A stretch of DNA of 9,360 bases, taken from assembly GCA_963169155.1 (NCBI GenBank), contig CAUJGI010000479.1:1-9360 (forward strand), given 5' to 3'. Of this stretch, positions 5,518 to 9,360 are shown piece after piece (positions within the stretch are counted from its first letter, which is position 1; each line of letters opens with the position of its first letter). The notes under the pieces are model-generated. The model saw only the letters and a program-made list of their open reading frames with translations. It had not been told where the DNA came from and did not search any database. The stretch is from Chloroflexota bacterium (lineage in GTDB: Bacteria > Chloroflexota > Anaerolineae > Promineifilales > Promineifilaceae). A program made the position numbers and the translations under genes.

Positions 5518-8151
5518 ATGATACCTAAAACGATCGGTCGTTACCGAATCAAAGCAGAACTCGGTCGTGGCGGGATGTCAACAGTTTATTTGGCACATGA
5601 TCCTCGGTTTGAGCGGGACGTGGCCATCAAACTATTGCCTCTCGAACTACTTCACCAACCTACCTTCCGTCGCCGTTTTGAGCGAGAAGCGAAGGTTGTT
5701 GCATCCCTAGACCACCCCGCAATTGTGCCCGTCTATGATTTTGGCGAAGAAGATGGCCAGCCTTTCCTGGTAATGCGCTTTATGACGGGTGGCTCACTGG
5801 CTGAGCGGCTCAAGCAAGGGGCCATCTCAATTGCCGAGTCGGCGCGGATTATGACAAAACTGGCCCCAGCGCTAGACGAGGTGCACGTACATGGGGTCAT
5901 TCACCGCGATTTGAAGCCCAGCAACGTGCTGTTTGATCAGCGCAACGAGCCGTACATCTCCGATTTTGGCACGGCCAAGCTGAAGTTTGCCCATACCAAG
6001 CTAACCGACACGGGCGGTGCCGTGGGCACACCGGCTTACATGAGCCCGGAACAAATCCAGGGAGAAGCAGAACTAGACGGCCGTTCCGACATCTACACCC
6101 TCGGCGTTATCCTCTTTGAAATGTTGACGGGCAAACATCCCTACCAGACCAACACGCCCATCGCCGTAGCCGTCAAACACATGTTTGAGCCAGTGCCCAA
6201 CCTGCAGGAAATGGCCCCAGATTTACCCACTGCCTGCCAGGAAGTGATTGTGCAGGCGATGGCCAAGCAAAAGGAACACCGGTATCGAACGGCCGTTGAC
6301 TTTGCCAATGCCCTGGAACAAGTGGCCGAAACGGTTGGGGATTCGCAAAAGCTGGTCGCTGCCGAAAAAGCGCCGGGTGAACGGTATGCCCTCATCATTG
6401 CCAACTACGAATACGACGACCCAACCCTGGCCCAGCTGATCAAGCCGACGGCCAACATCCACACGCTGGCCTACGTGCTGCAAAATCCGGGGGTAGGCGG
6501 ATTCCGCGAAGTTCATACACTCATCAACGAATCGGCCGATGGCGTGCGCCGGGCCATTTCCCAGTTTTTTGCCGACCGCAACCGGGAAGATTTGCTGCTG
6601 CTGTACTTTATGGGACACGCGGCTCTGGGCACCCGGGGCCAGCTTTACCTGGCAGTGAAAGATACCAACCACGATCTTCTGCGCGGCACGGCCATTCCAA
6701 CCCGCTTTGTCGCTGACGAAATGGACAACAGCCTGTCTGAGCAGCAAATTCTGGTGATGGACTGCTACTACAGCGACACGGTGCCCACTGAATCTGGCAG
6801 CGCGGTAGGCCGAGACGTAAACACATCGGACACATTTGCCCACAACGGCTTCAAACGGGTGGTGGTGACGGCCAACGACAGCACGCAGTACAATTGGGCA
6901 AAGGGCAAAGTCCAGGGGCACGCCGAACCGTCGTTGTTCACCGAGCATTTTGTGCAGGGCCTGCTCAGCGGCGCAGCTGATTCTGACCACGACGGCAAGA
7001 TCACCATTGATGACGTGTTTGCCTATGTAAAGCAGCAGCTGGCGGCAATTGCGTCGGAACGGCCGTCACAGGTGCCACGCAAATGGGTACCCTACGCCTA
7101 CCAGGACGCCTCTGACCTGATTATTGCCTGCAATCCCAATTACCAGATTGCCCAGGTGATTGAGCAAGAGAAATCCAACGCATCTTTCGTCCCCAATCCG
7201 AAAAAACCTGAAAAGGCAGCGCGGAAACGGCCGTATCCCTCGCCTGTTGCCCACCTGCTGCAGCGGCCCGCCTTATGGCTGGCGAGCCTGGCCATGCTGG
7301 CAACCGTCATCATTGTGCTGATCGCCGGCCAGCCGTGGAGCGTGGGGGCTGAAACCATCGCCGAAAGTACGACCGTAAATCCCGACAGCAGCACACCTCT
7401 GGTCATCACCACGGGCACGAAACCGGCAACCGCTACCGAAAGCCTGGCTACCATGTTTACGCCAACAGCCGCTGCCACCCAAAACACGACCGCCCAGCCA
7501 ACAACCACAGCGACTGCCAGCCCCACGGCAACCAGTTCGCCGGAACCGACGGTGGAACCGACAGCATTGCCAGACACGGCCGTTACCCAATCGCCGCCCG
7601 CCACCGCGTTGCTCTCCTCCAGCCTCTACATCGGCCCAGACAGCAACGCGCAGGAAGTGACCTTCATCGGCGTGGGTGAACAGGTTACTGTGTTGGGGCG
7701 CTCGGAAACGGGTGACTGGTTCTACGTGCAGACCAATTCGGGCGAAACAGGCTTTGTTTTTGGTCCACGGCTGGATTGGCCTGGGGAGTTTGAAACGCTG
7801 CCGGTTGTATCGGACACAGGTGTGGCCAGCATGACGACCCCACCCTCAACCAACAACAGCTGTGGCGGCAGCGCCTGCCCGACTCTAAGCCTGGCACTTT
7901 ATCCCTTGCCCGGCACCCGCTGCGAAGGCACCATGAAATATCGCACGGTGTACATGGAGGGGCAAGGCGGCAACGGCCGTTTCACTTATTACTGGAACGA
8001 CCTCATGGTGGGTGGTCCTACAGCCAACGGCTTTGGCTTTGAGGTGAGCAGCCCAGATGGTTCGGCGGTGATTGGCACCGGCAAAGTCATCTCCGGTGAT
8101 GGGCAGGTGGTAGAAAAAGAGCTGTTTGTCGGTGATTTCAGCTGCAATTAA
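5518..8151 (+). CDS. Transmembrane Ser/Thr kinase fused to caspase-like and SH3b-like domains
   Basis: The 877-residue product starts with a complete PknB-type kinase (about 9-270): glycine loop GRGGMSTV (16-23), Lys38, HRDLKPSN (Asp131, Asn136), DFG (149-151) and SPE (176-178). A caspase-like C14 fold follows (about 288-535), with ALIIANYEY, YFMGHA (His367) and VMDCYYSD (414-420). The usual DxC motif here has Cys416 one position early and Tyr417 at the catalytic position, so protease activity is doubtful. DSDHDGKITIDD (488-499) matches an EF-hand calcium loop. One membrane helix (585-603) leads outward to a Thr/Pro-rich stalk (about 615-700), an SH3b-like domain (about 703-765) and a C-terminal beta-rich region with Cys782, 787, 802 and 876. 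It probably senses the envelope and signals inside; substrates are unknown. It appears leaderless and shares its stop region with the convergent ligase gene. Confidence 0.88.
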   Translation: MIPKTIGRYRIKAELGRGGMSTVYLAHDPRFERDVAIKLLPLELLHQPTFRRRFEREAKVVASLDHPAIVPVYDFGEEDGQPFLVMRFMTGGSLAERLKQGAISIAESARIMTKLAPALDEVHVHGVIHRDLKPSNVLFDQRNEPYISDFGTAKLKFAHTKLTDTGGAVGTPAYMSPEQIQGEAELDGRSDIYTLGVILFEMLTGKHPYQTNTPIAVAVKHMFEPVPNLQEMAPDLPTACQEVIVQAMAKQKEHRYRTAVDFANALEQVAETVGDSQKLVAAEKAPGERYALIIANYEYDDPTLAQLIKPTANIHTLAYVLQNPGVGGFREVHTLINESADGVRRAISQFFADRNREDLLLLYFMGHAALGTRGQLYLAVKDTNHDLLRGTAIPTRFVADEMDNSLSEQQILVMDCYYSDTVPTESGSAVGRDVNTSDTFAHNGFKRVVVTANDSTQYNWAKGKVQGHAEPSLFTEHFVQGLLSGAADSDHDGKITIDDVFAYVKQQLAAIASERPSQVPRKWVPYAYQDASDLIIACNPNYQIAQVIEQEKSNASFVPNPKKPEKAARKRPYPSPVAHLLQRPALWLASLAMLATVIIVLIAGQPWSVGAETIAESTTVNPDSSTPLVITTGTKPATATESLATMFTPTAAATQNTTAQPTTTATASPTATSSPEPTVEPTALPDTAVTQSPPATALLSSSLYIGPDSNAQEVTFIGVGEQVTVLGRSETGDWFYVQTNSGETGFVFGPRLDWPGEFETLPVVSDTGVASMTTPPSTNNSCGGSACPTLSLALYPLPGTRCEGTMKYRTVYMEGQGGNGRFTYYWNDLMVGGPTANGFGFEVSSPDGSAVIGTGKVISGDGQVVEKELFVGDFSCN

Positions 8152-9360
8152 TCAGCGTGCATCTGCGTCTTATTCTGCTCGGCGACACCGAGGCGGGTAA
8201 CGGCCGTTGCCAACCCCACCAGCAGCCAGAACGCCGTCACCGCGTGGTGAAATTCCAGGTTAAAGAGGTAGTGGTCAAAAATACCCGCCGCCAGCCCGCC
8301 GATGATAGCCGCGTGCAAGCCAAGCCAGAGCGCGTCCAGCTCTTCGTGCGCCTTGAAGATGTGGCGGTGCGACAGGCCGTAAAAAAAGAGGGTGCCAATC
8401 ACGGCAAAAAAGGCCAGCAGCCCGACGAGGCCCATCACCTGGGCAATCGTGAGGTAAACGTTGGCCACGCCGAGGTAGAGATCAATGTCTGGCGTCCCGG
8501 CAAAACCGACGCCGATGATGGGGTAGCGAAAAATCAGGGTGATGGCGTCCTGGTATTCGCCAAAACGCATCTGGGTGGCCAAATCCTGCCCCTGGATGCC
8601 TTCAACAAAACGCTCGATGTAGGTTTGGGCCACGGGCAGCAGCAGCAACAGCAAGCCGCCGCCAGCCATATAGGGAATCAGCCGCCGGTAGCGCAAGATG
8701 GCAATGAAACCCAACCCCGTCGCCAGGCCAAACATCGCCCCACGTGAAAACGTCAACACCACACAGAGGAAAATCGAGCCAACAATGCCCCAGGTGAGCC
8801 AGCGGGGGAACAATGGCCGTTTCGCCACCAGCTGCGGCCCGGCCAACGCACCAATCATCAACAGCAGCCCGCCCAGCACGTTGGGGTCCACCGAGGTGCT
8901 GATGGCCCGCTCAGACAACTCTGGGTTTTCCTCGATGTAGCGGATGACCCAGCCGCCGGGGTAACCCAGCCGGGTGAGGAAGTTCAAGATGGTGTTGGTT
9001 GTGTCTTCCGGTAACAGCCAGAGAATAATGCCGATAACGGCCGCTCCCGCCCCCGCCAGCAGCACCACCTTTACAAGCCGCTCCAGGCGCACCTGCGTAC
9101 GGCAATAATCCACAATGATGTAGACAAAACCAAGACTCAGCAGCAGTTCAGCAAATTTGCGCAGCAGCGTGGGGGTCAGCGGTCCGTTGCTCAGGCCAAA
9201 AATGAAGGCGAAGATGGCCACGAGGATGAAAACGAGCAGCGGCAGGGCAATGGGTGCAGTCACCAATTCCCGCTGCGCCCCGGTGACGATGGCCAGGAGC
9301 CAAACACCAATTACTGCGCCAAGGGCCAGGTCGAGAAAGGTGGGCGTGAGACCAATGTCC
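8148..9360 (-). CDS. O-antigen ligase / Wzy-type polymerase-like membrane protein (5' end cut by window)
   Basis: The minus-strand frame is open from the right edge, so the N-terminus lies outside the window and 403 residues are visible. The TTG at 9266 is a possible start but an unlikely one, because the 31 codons above it also encode a hydrophobic helix (LALGAVIGVWLLAIV). The product is polytopic, with about ten hydrophobic segments. TFSRGA before a helix, and FRYPIIGVGF followed by NVYLTIAQVMGLVGLLAFF, match the pattern of the Wzy_C / O-antigen ligase superfamily, which joins or polymerises polyprenyl-linked glycans outside the membrane. The usual HN of that last motif reads AN here. Ligase and polymerase cannot be told apart from the sequence. 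Its last residues (QMHAD) and stop come from an interspersed repeat and overlap the kinase stop. Confidence 0.8.
   Translation of the reverse strand, partial: DIGLTPTFLDLALGAVIGVWLLAIVTGAQRELVTAPIALPLLVFILVAIFAFIFGLSNGPLTPTLLRKFAELLLSLGFVYIIVDYCRTQVRLERLVKVVLLAGAGAAVIGIILWLLPEDTTNTILNFLTRLGYPGGWVIRYIEENPELSERAISTSVDPNVLGGLLLMIGALAGPQLVAKRPLFPRWLTWGIVGSIFLCVVLTFSRGAMFGLATGLGFIAILRYRRLIPYMAGGGLLLLLLPVAQTYIERFVEGIQGQDLATQMRFGEYQDAITLIFRYPIIGVGFAGTPDIDLYLGVANVYLTIAQVMGLVGLLAFFAVIGTLFFYGLSHRHIFKAHEELDALWLGLHAAIIGGLAAGIFDHYLFNLEFHHAVTAFWLLVGLATAVTRLGVAEQNKTQMHAD
8149..8168 (-). repeat. Copy B of the interspersed 20-bp repeat, over two stop codons
   Basis: Read on the minus strand, ACGCAGATGCACGCTGATTA matches copy A (135-154, plus strand) at 17 of 20 bases. 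It encodes the last residues of the O-antigen-ligase-like protein. Its TTA end, with the preceding T at 8148, supplies the TTAA in which both convergent genes stop. Confidence 0.5.

Larger units (their letters stand above)
104..8207. repeat. Dispersed palindromic octamer ACGGCCGT, 15 exact copies (HIP1-like)
   Basis: Exact copies start at 104, 362, 471, 714, 2116, 2915, 3530, 4050, 6077, 6289, 7059, 7227, 7576, 7973 and 8200. Random expectation for one octamer in this length is about 0.14. Five copies extend to AACGGCCGTT (103, 361, 6288, 7972, 8199). Copies occur in four genes and one intergenic gap (2116), and within genes in all three codon phases, encoding D-G-R or N-G-R, T-A-V, or x-R-P-x. 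The rpsA gene and the stretch 4058-6076 hold none. Near-copies with one changed base occur at several further places, for example around 5033, 8813 and 9036. The two copies at 466-478 and 709-721 share the longer word GTCAGACGGCCGT. Confidence 0.85.

Noticed and set aside
6223..6990. 255-codon open frame on the minus strand
   Set aside because: It lies wholly antisense to the well-supported kinase/caspase-like gene, and its composition (Val, Gly, His, Arg-rich) looks like a mirrored GC-rich reading frame with no recognisable domain.
7480..7600. Thr/Pro/Ala-rich low-complexity stretch as a tandem repeat or recombination hotspot
   Set aside because: The bases do not repeat with any period. It is an ordinary Thr/Pro-rich extracellular linker after a membrane helix.
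8157..8747. 196-codon open frame on the plus strand
   Set aside because: It is antisense to the O-antigen-ligase-like gene, whose frame gives convincing membrane helices and family motifs. The plus-strand product is Gln/Arg/His-rich without motifs.

Overview
The window reads as a stretch of a moderately GC-rich bacterial chromosome, most likely from the phylum Chloroflexota (an Anaerolineae-like lineage). This is an inference from protein style: a short four-repeat S1 protein beside ClpC, a Thr/Pro-rich Ser/Thr kinase fused to a caspase-like domain, a Cys-anchored LysM lipoprotein and large GT-C/O-antigen-ligase membrane proteins. No 16S or other decisive marker is present. No tRNA, rRNA, CRISPR array, insertion sequence or integrase was seen.

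Layout. A glycosyltransferase-39-like membrane protein (minus strand) runs off the left edge (1-756). A 178-bp divergent gap carries a sigma-70-type promoter for a four-domain ribosomal S1 gene (rpsA, 935-2083), followed after 110 bp by clpC (2194-4695), a complete AAA+ unfoldase with a ClpP-binding loop. A strong bidirectional terminator (4719-4752) separates clpC from a convergent gene for a small LysM lipoprotein (4774-5148, minus). A 369-bp AT-rich divergent region holds a plausible promoter for each neighbour. A long gene follows (5518-8151): protein kinase, caspase-like domain, one membrane helix, Thr/Pro-rich stalk, SH3b-like domain and a cysteine-bearing terminal domain. It ends tail-to-tail, sharing a TTAA, with an O-antigen-ligase-like polytopic protein (minus, 8148 to the right edge).

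How the genes fit together. rpsA and clpC are core translation and protein quality-control genes. The rest points to the cell envelope: two polytopic sugar-transfer or polymerising proteins, a wall-binding lipoprotein, and a transmembrane kinase with an external SH3b-like domain that may sense the envelope and signal through the cytoplasmic kinase and caspase-like modules. A functional link among these is inference only.

The two strongest unusual signals are: (1) the palindrome ACGGCCGT occurs 15 times in 9.36 kb, about 100-fold above chance, in all three codon phases and also between genes, like the cyanobacterial HIP1 element; (2) the caspase-like domain of the kinase fusion keeps its histidine, but the usual catalytic cysteine position reads tyrosine, which suggests a kinase-linked pseudo-caspase. 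Also notable are an apparently leaderless promoter for that gene, and two copies of a 20-bp interspersed repeat, one read in frame inside a membrane protein and one covering two overlapping stop codons.
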